From Streptomyces hyderabadensis (lineage in GTDB: Bacteria > Actinomycetota > Actinomycetes > Streptomycetales > Streptomycetaceae), in assembly GCF_020404845.1 (NCBI RefSeq), contig NZ_JAIOJZ010000018.1, forward strand, positions 79,276-143,275: a stretch of 64,000 nucleotides of DNA, read 5' to 3'. Made by a program: the position numbers and the translations under genes. Positions 17,085-25,061 of this stretch are shown piece after piece. The notes beneath the pieces were generated by a model. It did no database searches and was not told where the DNA came from. It saw only the letters and a program-made list of their open reading frames with translations. How positions within the stretch are numbered: position 1 is the stretch's first letter; each line of letters begins with the position of its first letter.

Positions 17085-17098
17085 GGAGAGTGCTCTCC
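17085..17098 (+). promoter_or_regulatory. Second LacI-type operator overlapping the GH64 start codon
   Basis: GGAGAG-TG-CTCTCC, 6-bp arms, spans the end of the ribosome-binding region and the GTG start. The core GAGAGxxCTCTC matches the 17030 palindrome core GAGAGCGCTCTC, so the two could bind the same regulator. Confidence 0.5.
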
Positions 17099-18286
17099 CG
17101 ACTCAGACTCCGTCTGCTCGCCCTGGCCGCGGCCGCGGGCCTGACCGGTGCCCTGCTCTCGTTCGGCACCGCACCGCCCGCGGACGCCGCGGTGCCCGCG
17201 ACCATCCCCCTGAAGATCACCAACAACTCCGCCCGCGGCGACGCCGTCCACATCTACAACCTGGGCACCTCGCTGACGACCGGTCAGCAGGGCTGGGCGG
17301 ACGAGAACGGCACCTTCCACGCCTGGCCCGCCGGCGGCAATCCCCCCACCCCCGCACCGGACGCGTCCATCGCCGGACCGGCCGCCGGGCAGACCAAGAC
17401 CATCCGGATCCCGAAGCTGTCGGGCCGCATCTACTTCTCCTACGGCCAGAAGCTGGACTTCCGGCTGACCACCGGCGGCCTGGTCCAGCCCGCCGTCCAG
17501 AACCCGAGCGACCCCAACCGCAACATCCTCTTCAACTGGTCCGAGTACACGCTCAACGACGGCGGTCTGTGGCTGAACAGCACCCAGGTCGACATGTTCT
17601 CCGCGCCCTACACGGTCGGCGTGCAGCGCGCCGACGGCAGCGTGAGCAGCGCCGGCCAGCTCAAGGCCGGTGGCTACCGCGGGGTGTTCGACGCACTGCG
17701 GGCCCAGCCGGGCTGGGGCGGACTGATCCAGACCCGCCCCGACGGCACCGTGCTGCGGGCGCTGGCGCCGCTGTACGGGGTGGAGACCGGGGCGCTGCCC
17801 GCGTCCGTCATGGACGACTACATCAACCGGGTCTGGCAGAAGTACGCGACGACCACGCTCACCGTCACGCCCTTCGGCGACCGGCCGGACACCAAGTTCT
17901 CCGGGCGCGTCTCGGGCAACGTCATGAACTTCACCGACACCTCCGGCGCGGTCGTCACCAGCTTCCAGAAGCCCGACGCCTCCAGCGTCTTCGGCTGCCA
18001 CCGGCTCCTGGACGCGCCGAACGACCAGGTGCGCGGGCCGATCTCGCGCACCCTGTGCGCCGGCTTCAACCGCTCGACGCTGCTGAGCAACCCCAACCAG
18101 CCCGATCCCTCGGCGGCGGACTTCTACCGGGACTCCGTGACCAACCACTACGCCCGGATCATCCACGAGCGCATGGCGGACGGGAAGGCGTACGCGTTCG
18201 CCTTCGACGACGTCGGCAACCACGAGTCGCTGGTACACGACGGCAACCCGGCCGAGGCGCGGCTCACGCTCGCCCCGCTCGACTGA
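17090..18286 (+). CDS. Secreted glycoside hydrolase family 64 beta-1,3-glucanase
   Basis: A 398-residue secreted enzyme of the thaumatin-like GH64 fold, known for releasing laminari-oligosaccharides (mainly pentaose) from beta-1,3-glucan. A Sec signal peptide covers about residues 1-35 (Arg-rich start, long Ala/Leu core, 'PPADAAVPA'). The mature protein begins 'IPLKITNNSARGDAVHIYNLG', then 'GRIYFSYGQKLDF' and 'NILFNWSEYTL', which are hallmarks of the family. The start is GTG 17090, with GGAGG 6 nt upstream. A longer upstream frame lies antisense or in the wrong frame of the MFS gene and is rejected. It faces the GH1 beta-glucosidase across a shared terminator; together they could take beta-glucan to glucose. 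Confidence 0.9.
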   Translation: MLSRLRLRLLALAAAAGLTGALLSFGTAPPADAAVPATIPLKITNNSARGDAVHIYNLGTSLTTGQQGWADENGTFHAWPAGGNPPTPAPDASIAGPAAGQTKTIRIPKLSGRIYFSYGQKLDFRLTTGGLVQPAVQNPSDPNRNILFNWSEYTLNDGGLWLNSTQVDMFSAPYTVGVQRADGSVSSAGQLKAGGYRGVFDALRAQPGWGGLIQTRPDGTVLRALAPLYGVETGALPASVMDDYINRVWQKYATTTLTVTPFGDRPDTKFSGRVSGNVMNFTDTSGAVVTSFQKPDASSVFGCHRLLDAPNDQVRGPISRTLCAGFNRSTLLSNPNQPDPSAADFYRDSVTNHYARIIHERMADGKAYAFAFDDVGNHESLVHDGNPAEARLTLAPLD

Positions 18287-18298
18287 ACCGGCGGCACC

Positions 18299-18345
18299 GG
18301 ACCGCCCCCGTCCCCCGTCGGCGCGGCGGGGGACGGGGGCGGTCC
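18299..18345. terminator. Bidirectional terminator between GH64 and GH1 genes
   Basis: Perfect 18-bp arms (18299-18316 and 18328-18345) with an 11-nt loop, between two convergent genes whose stops lie 12 nt and 5 nt away. Confidence 0.9.
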
Positions 18346-18349
18346 GTGC

Positions 18350-19789
18350 TCAGGCGCCGGGGAGTACGCCGGTGCGGGCGACCTCGGAGTACCAGCGGGC
18401 GCTCGCCTTGGGGATGCGGGTGCCGGTCGGGTAGTCGACGTAGACGGCGCCGAAGCGCTTGCTGTAGCCGTGCGCCCACTCGAAGTTGTCCAGCAGGGAC
18501 CACAGGAAGTAGCCCCGCACGTCCGCGCCGTCCAGGATGGCCTGGTGGACGGCGGCCAGGTGGTCGCGCACGTAGGCGATCCGGGCCGGGTCCTCGACCC
18601 GCCCGGCGGGGTCGGCGTAGTCGTCGAAGGCGGCGCCGTTCTCGGTGATGACCAGCGGCAGCCCCGGGAAGTCGGCGGCCAGCCGGCGCAGCAGGTCGTA
18701 CAGGCCGCTCGGGTCGACCGCCCAGCCCATGGCGGTGGTGTCGCCGGGCGGCTGGTGGAAGGCGACCCGGTCGGCTCCCGGCCAGGGGCTGTGGGAGCTG
18801 TTGCCGTGTCCGTCGGAGGTGTGGGTGCCGCTGCCGTCGGTCTCGGAGACCACGGTGGGCGTGTAGTAGTTCACGCCGAGGAAGTCCAGCGGCTGGTGGG
18901 CCCGGCGCAGGTCGCCGTCCTGGACGAAGGACCAGTCGGTCAGCGCGGCGGTGTCCTTCAGCAGGTCCTCCGGGTAGGCGCCGTTCAGCATCGGGCCGGT
19001 GAAGACCCGGTTGGCCAGGGCGTCGATCCGGCGCACCGCGTCGGCGTCGCCGTCGCTCGCGGTGAGCGGGCGGACGTGGTGGACGTTGAGGGTGACGGAC
19101 ACCTGGGCGTCCGCACGGATCCGCTCGCGCAGCGCCTGGACGGCCAGGCCGTGCCCCAGGTTGAGGTGGTGGGCGGCGCGCAGGGCGGCGACCGGGTCGG
19201 TACGGCCCGGGGCGTGCACACCGGAGCCGTAGCCGAGGAAGGCGCTGCACCAGGGCTCGTTCAGGGTGGTCCAGGTCTTCACCCGGTCGCCGAGCGCGTC
19301 GGCGGCCAGGGCCGCGTACTCGGCGAAGCGCTCGGCGGTGGCGCGCTCGGGCCAGCCGCCGGCGTCCTCCAGCTCCTGGGGCAGGTCCCAGTGGTAGAGG
19401 GTGGCGACGGGCTGGATGCCCTTGTCCAGCAGCTCGTCCACCAGGCGCCGGTAGAAGTCCAGGCCCTTCTGCACGGCCGGGCCGCGGCCGGTGGGCTGGA
19501 TCCGGGGCCAGGCGAGGGAGAAGCGGTAGGCGCCCAGGCCGAGTTCGGCCATGAGGGCGACGTCCTCGCTCCGGCGGTGGTAGTGGTCGGTGGCGACGTC
19601 ACCGGTGTCGCCGTTGCGGACCCGGCCGGGGGTGCGGGCGTAGGTGTCCCAGATGGACGGCGTGCGGCCGTCCTCCGCCGCGGCCCCCTCGATCTGGTAG
19701 GAGGCGGTCGCCGAGCCCCAGAGGAAGCCCTTGGGGAAGGTGCGGGCGGCGTCCGGGGCGGGGGCGGTCTGGTGTGCTCGGGTGACCAC
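18350..19789 (-). CDS. GH1 beta-glucosidase (BglC-like)
   Basis: A 479-residue intracellular glycosidase. Acid/base E178 is in 'TLNEPW' and nucleophile E383 is in 'ITENG'; 'FLWGSATASYQIEG' and 'LYHWDLPQ' near the N-terminus are GH1 signatures. No signal peptide is present. It is last in an operon with a sugar ABC importer, the position bglC takes after cebEFG, so it should split imported beta-linked gluco-oligosaccharides. Start GTG 19789 is preceded by AAAGGA. The neighbouring GH64 gene hints that beta-1,3-linked sugars may be among its substrates. Confidence 0.93.
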   Translation of the reverse strand: MVTRAHQTAPAPDAARTFPKGFLWGSATASYQIEGAAAEDGRTPSIWDTYARTPGRVRNGDTGDVATDHYHRRSEDVALMAELGLGAYRFSLAWPRIQPTGRGPAVQKGLDFYRRLVDELLDKGIQPVATLYHWDLPQELEDAGGWPERATAERFAEYAALAADALGDRVKTWTTLNEPWCSAFLGYGSGVHAPGRTDPVAALRAAHHLNLGHGLAVQALRERIRADAQVSVTLNVHHVRPLTASDGDADAVRRIDALANRVFTGPMLNGAYPEDLLKDTAALTDWSFVQDGDLRRAHQPLDFLGVNYYTPTVVSETDGSGTHTSDGHGNSSHSPWPGADRVAFHQPPGDTTAMGWAVDPSGLYDLLRRLAADFPGLPLVITENGAAFDDYADPAGRVEDPARIAYVRDHLAAVHQAILDGADVRGYFLWSLLDNFEWAHGYSKRFGAVYVDYPTGTRIPKASARWYSEVARTGVLPGA

Positions 19790-19858
19790 GTAAGTCCTTT
19801 CGGGTGGGGGTGCTCGGGGCGGCTGGGCGACGGTGCGGCGGGACGACGGGGCGGCGGG

Positions 19859-20782
19859 TCAGCCCTTGACGGCGCCCGCCATGATGCCGCTGACGATCTG
19901 CCGGCCGAAGACGACGAACATCGCCAGCAGCGGCAGCGTGCCGAGCAGCGCGCCGGCCATGATGAGCGACTGGTCGCGGACGTAGCCCGCGCTGAGCTGG
20001 GTGAGCGCGACGGGAACCGTCGGGTTGGTCATGTCGAGGACCACGAACGGCCAGAAGAAGTCGTTCCAGGCGTGCACGAACGTGATCATGAACAGGACGG
20101 CCATGGCCGGCCGCGCGATGGGCAGCACGATGCTCCAGAAGATCCTGAGCGAGTGCGCGCCGTCCACCCGTCCGGCCTCGACGAGTTCGTCCGGCAGTGC
20201 CTCCGTCAGGTACTGCCGCATGAAGAACACGCCGACCGCGCTCACCAGCGTCGGGAAGATGACGGCGGGCAGCTGCTGCGACCAGCCGAGGTCCGCCATC
20301 ATCATGAACAGCGGTACGACGGCGAGCTGGGGCGGCACCATCATGGTGCCGATCACCAGCATGAGCAGGGCGTTGCGGCCCTTGAACCGCAGCTTGGCGA
20401 AGGCGAACCCGGCGAGGGTGGCGAACAGCACCGTGGACAGGGCGATCACCCCGGCCACGATCAGGCTGTTGATCATGGCCTTGCCCATCGCCGCCTCGTC
20501 CCAGGCCCGGGCGAGGTTGCTGAACAGGTTCGGGCCGGGCAGGAACGGCGGCGGCGTCTGGCTGACCCGGGTGTTGTCGGTGGACGCGGCCACCATCGTC
20601 CAGTACAGCGGGAAGATGGACAGGATCGCCATGATGGCGAGCAGTACGTAGGCGAGCGGGCCGGCGTGGTGCTGGCGGCCGGCGCGCTGGCGCAGCAGCC
20701 GGCGGCCGCCGCGGCCGCCGGCCTTCACGGCGGGGGTCCGGGCCGGGGCGTCGGTCCGGGCCGGGAGACTTTGGGTGGTCAT
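19859..20782 (-). CDS. Sugar ABC transporter permease (CebG-like, MalG type)
   Basis: A 307-residue inner-membrane permease with about six TM helices after a basic, proline-rich cytoplasmic N-terminus. The EAA loop reads 'EALPDELVEAGRVDGAHSLRIFWSIVLP', the contact site for the ATPase (given in part; conserved EA---G). The pattern 'AYVLLAIMAILSIFPLYWTMV' for TM1 is typical of MalG-like subunits. It follows the partner permease by 12 nt. No ATPase gene is in the cluster; in Streptomyces the shared MsiK ATPase usually serves such importers. Confidence 0.92.
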   Translation of the reverse strand: MTTQSLPARTDAPARTPAVKAGGRGGRRLLRQRAGRQHHAGPLAYVLLAIMAILSIFPLYWTMVAASTDNTRVSQTPPPFLPGPNLFSNLARAWDEAAMGKAMINSLIVAGVIALSTVLFATLAGFAFAKLRFKGRNALLMLVIGTMMVPPQLAVVPLFMMMADLGWSQQLPAVIFPTLVSAVGVFFMRQYLTEALPDELVEAGRVDGAHSLRIFWSIVLPIARPAMAVLFMITFVHAWNDFFWPFVVLDMTNPTVPVALTQLSAGYVRDQSLIMAGALLGTLPLLAMFVVFGRQIVSGIMAGAVKG

Positions 20783-20794
20783 GACGACTCCAGG

Positions 20795-21790
20795 TCAGGA
20801 CGTGCGGGAGCGCAGGCGTTTGACGACGCGCTGCACGACGAAGACGAGGACCAGCAGCATGAACATCGCCCAGGCGACGGTCGCGGAGCGGCCCATCTGG
20901 TAGTTCTTCCAGCCCTCCTCGTACAGCAGCAGGCCCAGCGTCTGGTACTGGTTGTCCGCGCCACCGGTGACCCCGTTGGGTCCCTGGCCGAAGATCAGCG
21001 GCTCGCCGAAGAGCTGGGTGGCGCCGATCGTGGAGAGCACGATGGTGAAGACGATGGTGGAGCGGATGCCGGGGACGGTGACGTGGATGAACTGCTGCCA
21101 GCGGGAGGCGCCGTCGAGGGAGGCCGCCTCGTACCGGTCGGCGGGGATGGCCTGCATCGCGGCCAGGTAGAGCAGCGCGTTGTAGCCGGTCCAGCGCCAG
21201 ATGACGATGGTGGAGATCGCGACCTGGGCGGGCCACTTGTCGGCCTCCCAGTCCACCGGGTCGATCCCGACCGAGCCGAGCGCCCAGTTGATCATGCCGA
21301 AGTCGCGCTCGAAGATCATGGTGAAGACGAGGGCGGCCGCGGCGACCGAGGTGGCGTAGGGGACCAGGGAGGCGACCCGGAAGAACAGCGAGGCGCGCAT
21401 CCGGTAGTTGAGCAGGTGGGCCATGCCGAGCGCCATCATCAGCTGCGGCACCGTGGAGATGACGCCGATGGTGATGGTGTTCTGCAGCGCGTTCCAGAAC
21501 CGGGAGTCGCCCCACAGCTCGACGTAGTTGTCGAACGCCACCCACTCCATGACATCGAGGGTGGCCAGCTCCACGTCGTGCAGGGAGATCCACGAGGTGT
21601 AGATCAGGGGGTAGAAGCTGAACGCGGCGAAGACGATGAAGAACGGCGCGACGAACGCGTACGGGGCGCCCTTGATGTCGAGCCGGTGCCAGAGCGCGCC
21701 GCGCCGCCGGGCGGTGCTCTCGCCGCCCGTCCGGGGGGTTGGACGCGGAGGCTCGTCCCCGGTCAGGGCCTTGGTGGTGGAGGTGGCCAC
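20795..21790 (-). CDS. Sugar ABC transporter permease (CebF-like, MalF type)
   Basis: A 331-residue permease with six predicted TM helices. TM1 'YAFVAPFFIVFAAFSFYPLIYTS' and the EAA loop 'DRYEAASLDGASRWQQF' identify the family. I place the start at GTG 21790, which has GGAAGGAAG upstream; the longer frame to 21937 runs into the gap after the binding-protein gene without a ribosome site. It is the second gene of the sugar uptake operon. Confidence 0.9.
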   Translation of the reverse strand: MATSTTKALTGDEPPRPTPRTGGESTARRRGALWHRLDIKGAPYAFVAPFFIVFAAFSFYPLIYTSWISLHDVELATLDVMEWVAFDNYVELWGDSRFWNALQNTITIGVISTVPQLMMALGMAHLLNYRMRASLFFRVASLVPYATSVAAAALVFTMIFERDFGMINWALGSVGIDPVDWEADKWPAQVAISTIVIWRWTGYNALLYLAAMQAIPADRYEAASLDGASRWQQFIHVTVPGIRSTIVFTIVLSTIGATQLFGEPLIFGQGPNGVTGGADNQYQTLGLLLYEEGWKNYQMGRSATVAWAMFMLLVLVFVVQRVVKRLRSRTS

Positions 21791-21894
21791 CGGACTTCCT
21801 TCCTGAGAGCGGATGTGTGGGCCTGGCGCCGGGCCCGCCGGCCAGGACCTGTTCCTGGACGCGGGCGGGCCCGGTCGGCCTCGGGGGCGGAGAG

Positions 21895-23205
21895 TCAGCC
21901 GACCGCCTTCTCGATGCGCTCCCCGGTGGTGCTCCACGCCTCGTCACGCGTGGCGTCGCCCTGCTCGATCAGGGCCAGGCCCTGGGAGAAGGTGTCCTTG
22001 ATCGTGCCGTCCTTGCGGCCGAGAACCTGCTTGTCCGGGATCTCCTGGGCGGCGGCGCCGAAGATCTGGCCGATCGGGGCGCCGCTGAAGTACTCGCTCT
22101 TGGCGTTCTTCACGTCGGGGCTGTCCAGCGCCGTGCGGGAGGAGGGGATGTTGCCGATCTCCTTGAAGATGTGGGCCTGCTGCTCGGGCGCGGTCAGCCA
22201 CGCGACCAGCTTCTTGGCCTCCTCCTTCACCGGGCTCTGCTCGACCACGCCGAGGAAGGAGCCGCCCCAGTTGGCGCCCTTGGGGGCCTTGGCCACGTCC
22301 CACTTGCCCTTGTTGGCGTCACCGGCCTTCTCGCTGATGTGGCTGAGCATCCACGCCGGGCAGACCGCGGTGGCGAAGGTGCCGTTGGCCAGACCCGGGT
22401 CCCAGCCGGGCTGGAACTGGCGGAGCTTGGCGGTCAGCCCGTCCTCGGCCGCGTCGGCGGAGAGGTTCCACGCCTCCTTGACGGCGGGGTTGGTGTCGTA
22501 GATCAGCTCGCCGCTCTCGTCGTAGTACTGCTGGGGGTAGCCGTAGACCATGGCGTTGAACAGGCCGCTGGCCGCGTCCATGTAGGCCACGTCGCCGCCC
22601 TTGAAGCCCTTCTTGAAGTCCCGGCCGACCTCGACGTACTTCTTCCAGTCGCCCGCCCACAGCTTGGCGACCTCTTCGCGGTCGGTGGGCAGGCCGGCCT
22701 TCTCGAAGTAGTCCTTGCGGTAGCAGACGGCCATCGGGCCGATGTCGGTGCCCAGGCCCAGCACCTTGCCGTCCTTGGTACTGATCTGGGACTCCTTCCA
22801 GGGCAGGAAGTGGTCGGTGCCCGGCACGTCGGAGAAGTCCGCGAACTTGTCCGCCTGGGTCTCGGTGATCTCCTTGGCCCGGCCGATCTCGATGCCCTGG
22901 ATGTCCTTCAGGCCCTTGCCCGCGGCGAGCCTGGTCTGCAGGGCCGTGTAGTACGTCTGCTCGTCACCGGCGATCTCGGCCTTGATGTCGACATTGGGGT
23001 TCTCCTTCTCGTACTGCTCGAGAAGGCCGGTCTCCTTGATGCCCATCACCCCGTACATGCCCATGGTGATGGTGACCTTGCCGTCCTTCTTGCCACCGCC
23101 GGTGGCCGAGTCGTCGCTGCCGCCGCAGCCGACGACCAGCGCCAGCGCGCCGACGGCGGCGGCCGTCGCCATCGCCCTTCTGCGCAATGAACCGAGAGTG
23201 CCCAT
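21895..23205 (-). CDS. Sugar ABC transporter substrate-binding lipoprotein (CebE-like)
   Basis: A 436-residue family 1 binding protein. The signal peptide has a lipobox 'LVVGC' followed by a Gly/Ser/Asp linker. Mature features 'KVLGLGTDIGPMAVCYRKDYFEKAGLP' and 'WLTAPEQQAHIFKEIGNIPS' are typical of CebE-like oligosaccharide binders. ATG 23205 has AGGAGG 7 nt upstream. It is the first gene of the operon and lies opposite the LacI gene, with LacI-type operators between them. Known CebE binds cello-oligosaccharides; here a beta-1,3 ligand is possible. Confidence 0.92.
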   Translation of the reverse strand: MGTLGSLRRRAMATAAAVGALALVVGCGGSDDSATGGGKKDGKVTITMGMYGVMGIKETGLLEQYEKENPNVDIKAEIAGDEQTYYTALQTRLAAGKGLKDIQGIEIGRAKEITETQADKFADFSDVPGTDHFLPWKESQISTKDGKVLGLGTDIGPMAVCYRKDYFEKAGLPTDREEVAKLWAGDWKKYVEVGRDFKKGFKGGDVAYMDAASGLFNAMVYGYPQQYYDESGELIYDTNPAVKEAWNLSADAAEDGLTAKLRQFQPGWDPGLANGTFATAVCPAWMLSHISEKAGDANKGKWDVAKAPKGANWGGSFLGVVEQSPVKEEAKKLVAWLTAPEQQAHIFKEIGNIPSSRTALDSPDVKNAKSEYFSGAPIGQIFGAAAQEIPDKQVLGRKDGTIKDTFSQGLALIEQGDATRDEAWSTTGERIEKAVG

Positions 23206-23541
23206 GGATCTCCTCCTAGCGACGGCGCTGACACATCGGAGTGACGAGTTCTGCGATGACTACTGCGATGGCTACAGCGGCTACAGCGATGAAAGACAGC
23301 GGCTCGAACATGAGTTGGGAACGTTCCCAATTCGGTGGGCACGTTCCCACCGGCGCATCGAAGACTCGTGGGAACGGGACCGGTCTGTCAATAACTTGAA
23401 AGCAACTTGTCGCGGCCGTCCGTGCCCCGCGTTCGCCCCGCGCAGCCCCGGGGGTGCTCCGCCGGCTCCGGTGTCTGCAAGAATTGCCGCAGGTCACCTC
23501 CGCGGTAGGCACCGCCGCCGCGGCCGCCGAGGGGGGAGTAC
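23206..23541. promoter_or_regulatory. Divergent control region between the sugar operon and its LacI regulator
   Basis: This 336-nt gap has no gene. On the minus strand TTGACA (23391-23386), an 18-nt spacer and GAGTCT (23367-23362) form the likely operon promoter. Between this and the operon start lie operators: perfect TTGGGAACGTTCCCAA (23315-23330), near-perfect GTGGGCACGTTCCCAC (23335-23350), and a half-site GTGGGAACG (23369-23377). On the plus strand the regulator gene has a GGGGGGAG ribosome site. Confidence 0.75.
23315..23330. promoter_or_regulatory. Perfect 16-bp LacI-type operator TTGGGAACGTTCCCAA
   Basis: The central CG and flanking TGGGA/TCCCA match LacI-family half-site logic and resemble the CebR box TGGGAGCGCTCCCA, with the middle changed from GCGC to ACGT. 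It sits downstream of the promoter, so repression by road-block is likely. Confidence 0.8.
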
Positions 23542-24555
23542 ATGACCGGCAACCGCCGTCCAACGATCAAAACGGTCGCCGCCCGCGCCGGCGTGGGCCG
23601 CACCACGGTCTCCCGGGTCGTCAACGGCTCGGAGCTGGTCAGCGCCGATGCCCGGGAGAGGGTGCTTGCGGCGATCAAAGAACTGAACTACGTTCCCAAC
23701 TCGGTCGCCCGCGGACTGGTCACCAACCGTACCAACGCCGTGGCCCTGGTGATCCCGGAGTCGGAGAGCCGGCTCGGCTCGGAGCCGTTCTTCGCCGCGC
23801 TGATCCGCGGGGTCAGCGGCGCCCTGGCCGAAAGCCGTACCCAGTTGCAGCTGATGCTCGTCCGCGACCAGGCCGAGCGGGACCAGTTGACCGAGTCGGT
23901 CGCGACCCGGCGGGTGGACGGCGTGCTGCTGGTCTCCGTGCACTCCGAGGACCGGCTGCCGGGCATGCTGGAGGAGATGGGCCTGCCCACGGTGCTGGCC
24001 GGCCGCCGCGACGCGGGCGAGCGGCTGAGCTACGTCAACTCCGACAACGCGGGCGGGGCCGCGGCCGCGGTGCGGCACCTGCTGGGCGGCGGACGGCGCC
24101 GGGTCGCCACCATCACCGGGCCGCTGGACATGGACGTCGGCCGCAGCAGGCTCGCCGGATGGCACGCCGCGCACCGGGAGGCCGGAGTGCCCGCGAGCGA
24201 ACTGCTCGTCGAGGCGGGCGACTTCACCGAGGAGGGCGGCGCGAACGCCATGCGTTTGCTTCTTGAACGCGCCCCCGATCTGGACGCCGTCTTCGCCGCC
24301 TCCGACCTCATGGCGGTCGGTGCCCTGGCCGAACTGCGCCGGCAGAAGCGGCAGGTGCCCAAGGACGTCGCCGTCGTCGGTTTCGAGGACTCGGTCCTCG
24401 CCCGCCACACCGACCCGCCGCTGACGACGGTGCGTCAGCCGGTGGAGGAGCTGGGCCGGACCATGGCCCGCATCCTCACCGGCATCACCCAGCACGGAGC
24501 GCCCCGGCAGCAGCTCACGCTGCCGACGGAGCTGGTGGTGCGCCAGTCGTCGTAG
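23542..24555 (+). CDS. LacI-family regulator (CebR-like) of the sugar operon
   Basis: A 337-residue repressor. The HTH (about residues 8-30) is 'TIKTVAARAGVGRTTVSRVV', followed by the hinge helix region 'NYVPNSVARGLVTNRT'. The periplasmic-binding-like domain holds 'VDGVLLVSVH', 'DAVFAASDLMAVGAL' and 'VAVVGFEDSVLARHTDPPLTTVRQP', as in LacI/GalR proteins. It is divergent from the binding-protein/permease/GH1 operon and presumably binds the palindromes in between, with release by an imported oligosaccharide. It is unlikely to recognise the different GH64 palindrome unless it tolerates GAGAGCGCTCTC. Confidence 0.92.
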   Translation: MTGNRRPTIKTVAARAGVGRTTVSRVVNGSELVSADARERVLAAIKELNYVPNSVARGLVTNRTNAVALVIPESESRLGSEPFFAALIRGVSGALAESRTQLQLMLVRDQAERDQLTESVATRRVDGVLLVSVHSEDRLPGMLEEMGLPTVLAGRRDAGERLSYVNSDNAGGAAAAVRHLLGGGRRRVATITGPLDMDVGRSRLAGWHAAHREAGVPASELLVEAGDFTEEGGANAMRLLLERAPDLDAVFAASDLMAVGALAELRRQKRQVPKDVAVVGFEDSVLARHTDPPLTTVRQPVEELGRTMARILTGITQHGAPRQQLTLPTELVVRQSS

Positions 24556-24620
24556 GCCGCGGGCCCCTCACCACCGGGCGCGCGCTGGGGCGTCCGGCCG
24601 CCGCAGCGCCGGTCCGTCGG

Positions 24621-25016
24621 TCACGGGGCGGCCCGCTGCTGCTCCAGCCGCTCCAGGACACGCCGGCGCAGCAGTTCGTACTCCGCACGCAGTCGGCGTA
24701 TCTCGGGCGGCCGGGGGACGACGGTGCCGCCGACGACCGTCTCGTGCGGACCGAACTGCTCCCGGGTGAGGTCGATCTCCAGGCCCATGCCCAGCCGGTT
24801 CCACCAGTGGTAGTCGACCCGCTCGCCGTCGACGTGCACCTCTGCGCGGATCAGTTCGCCCCCCAGCAGGTCGTTGAGCACCATGGCGGTCACGCCGCAC
24901 TGGTCCCGGGCGGGATTGTCCTCGGTCCACTGCGCCCGGAACTCGGGTGTTGCGGTCTCGGCACTCCAACTGCTGCGGACGGCGTGCTCGACGTCGGCGA
25001 GAATCAAGGGTTTCAT
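24621..25016 (-). CDS. YunG-family protein of unknown function
   Basis: A small protein of 131 residues (134 if ATG 25025 is used). It shows the YunG-type pattern: an N-terminal 'DVEHAVRSSWSAET', 'CGVTAMVLNDLLGGELIRAEV', then 'DYHWWNRL' and 'EIDLTREQFG'. The invariant Cys and His suggest a small papain-like fold, but I know of no proven function. A charged C-terminal helix ('RRLRAEYELLRRRVLERLEQQ') may form a coiled coil. It is divergent from the methyltransferase with no clear operator. Confidence 0.8.
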   Translation of the reverse strand: MKPLILADVEHAVRSSWSAETATPEFRAQWTEDNPARDQCGVTAMVLNDLLGGELIRAEVHVDGERVDYHWWNRLGMGLEIDLTREQFGPHETVVGGTVVPRPPEIRRLRAEYELLRRRVLERLEQQRAAP

Positions 25017-25061
25017 GCCGTCCATTGTGTCGGCGGGCACTGACAGGGGGTGGCGTGCGGC

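Noticed and set aside
15017..17089. Upstream extension of the GH64 frame giving a 1089-residue protein
   Set aside because: It runs out of frame through the MFS gene. The real start is GTG 17090 with GGAGG and a signal peptide.
18470..22501. 1343-codon plus-strand open frame opposite the sugar operon
   Set aside because: It is antisense to GH1, two permeases and the binding protein, and its translation is repetitive Gly/Val/Asp/Gln without any motif.
23693..23710. GTTCCCAAC resembling a LacI half-site inside the LacI gene
   Set aside because: It encodes the conserved hinge residues (Tyr-Val-Pro-Asn) and has no second half, so it is probably coincidence.
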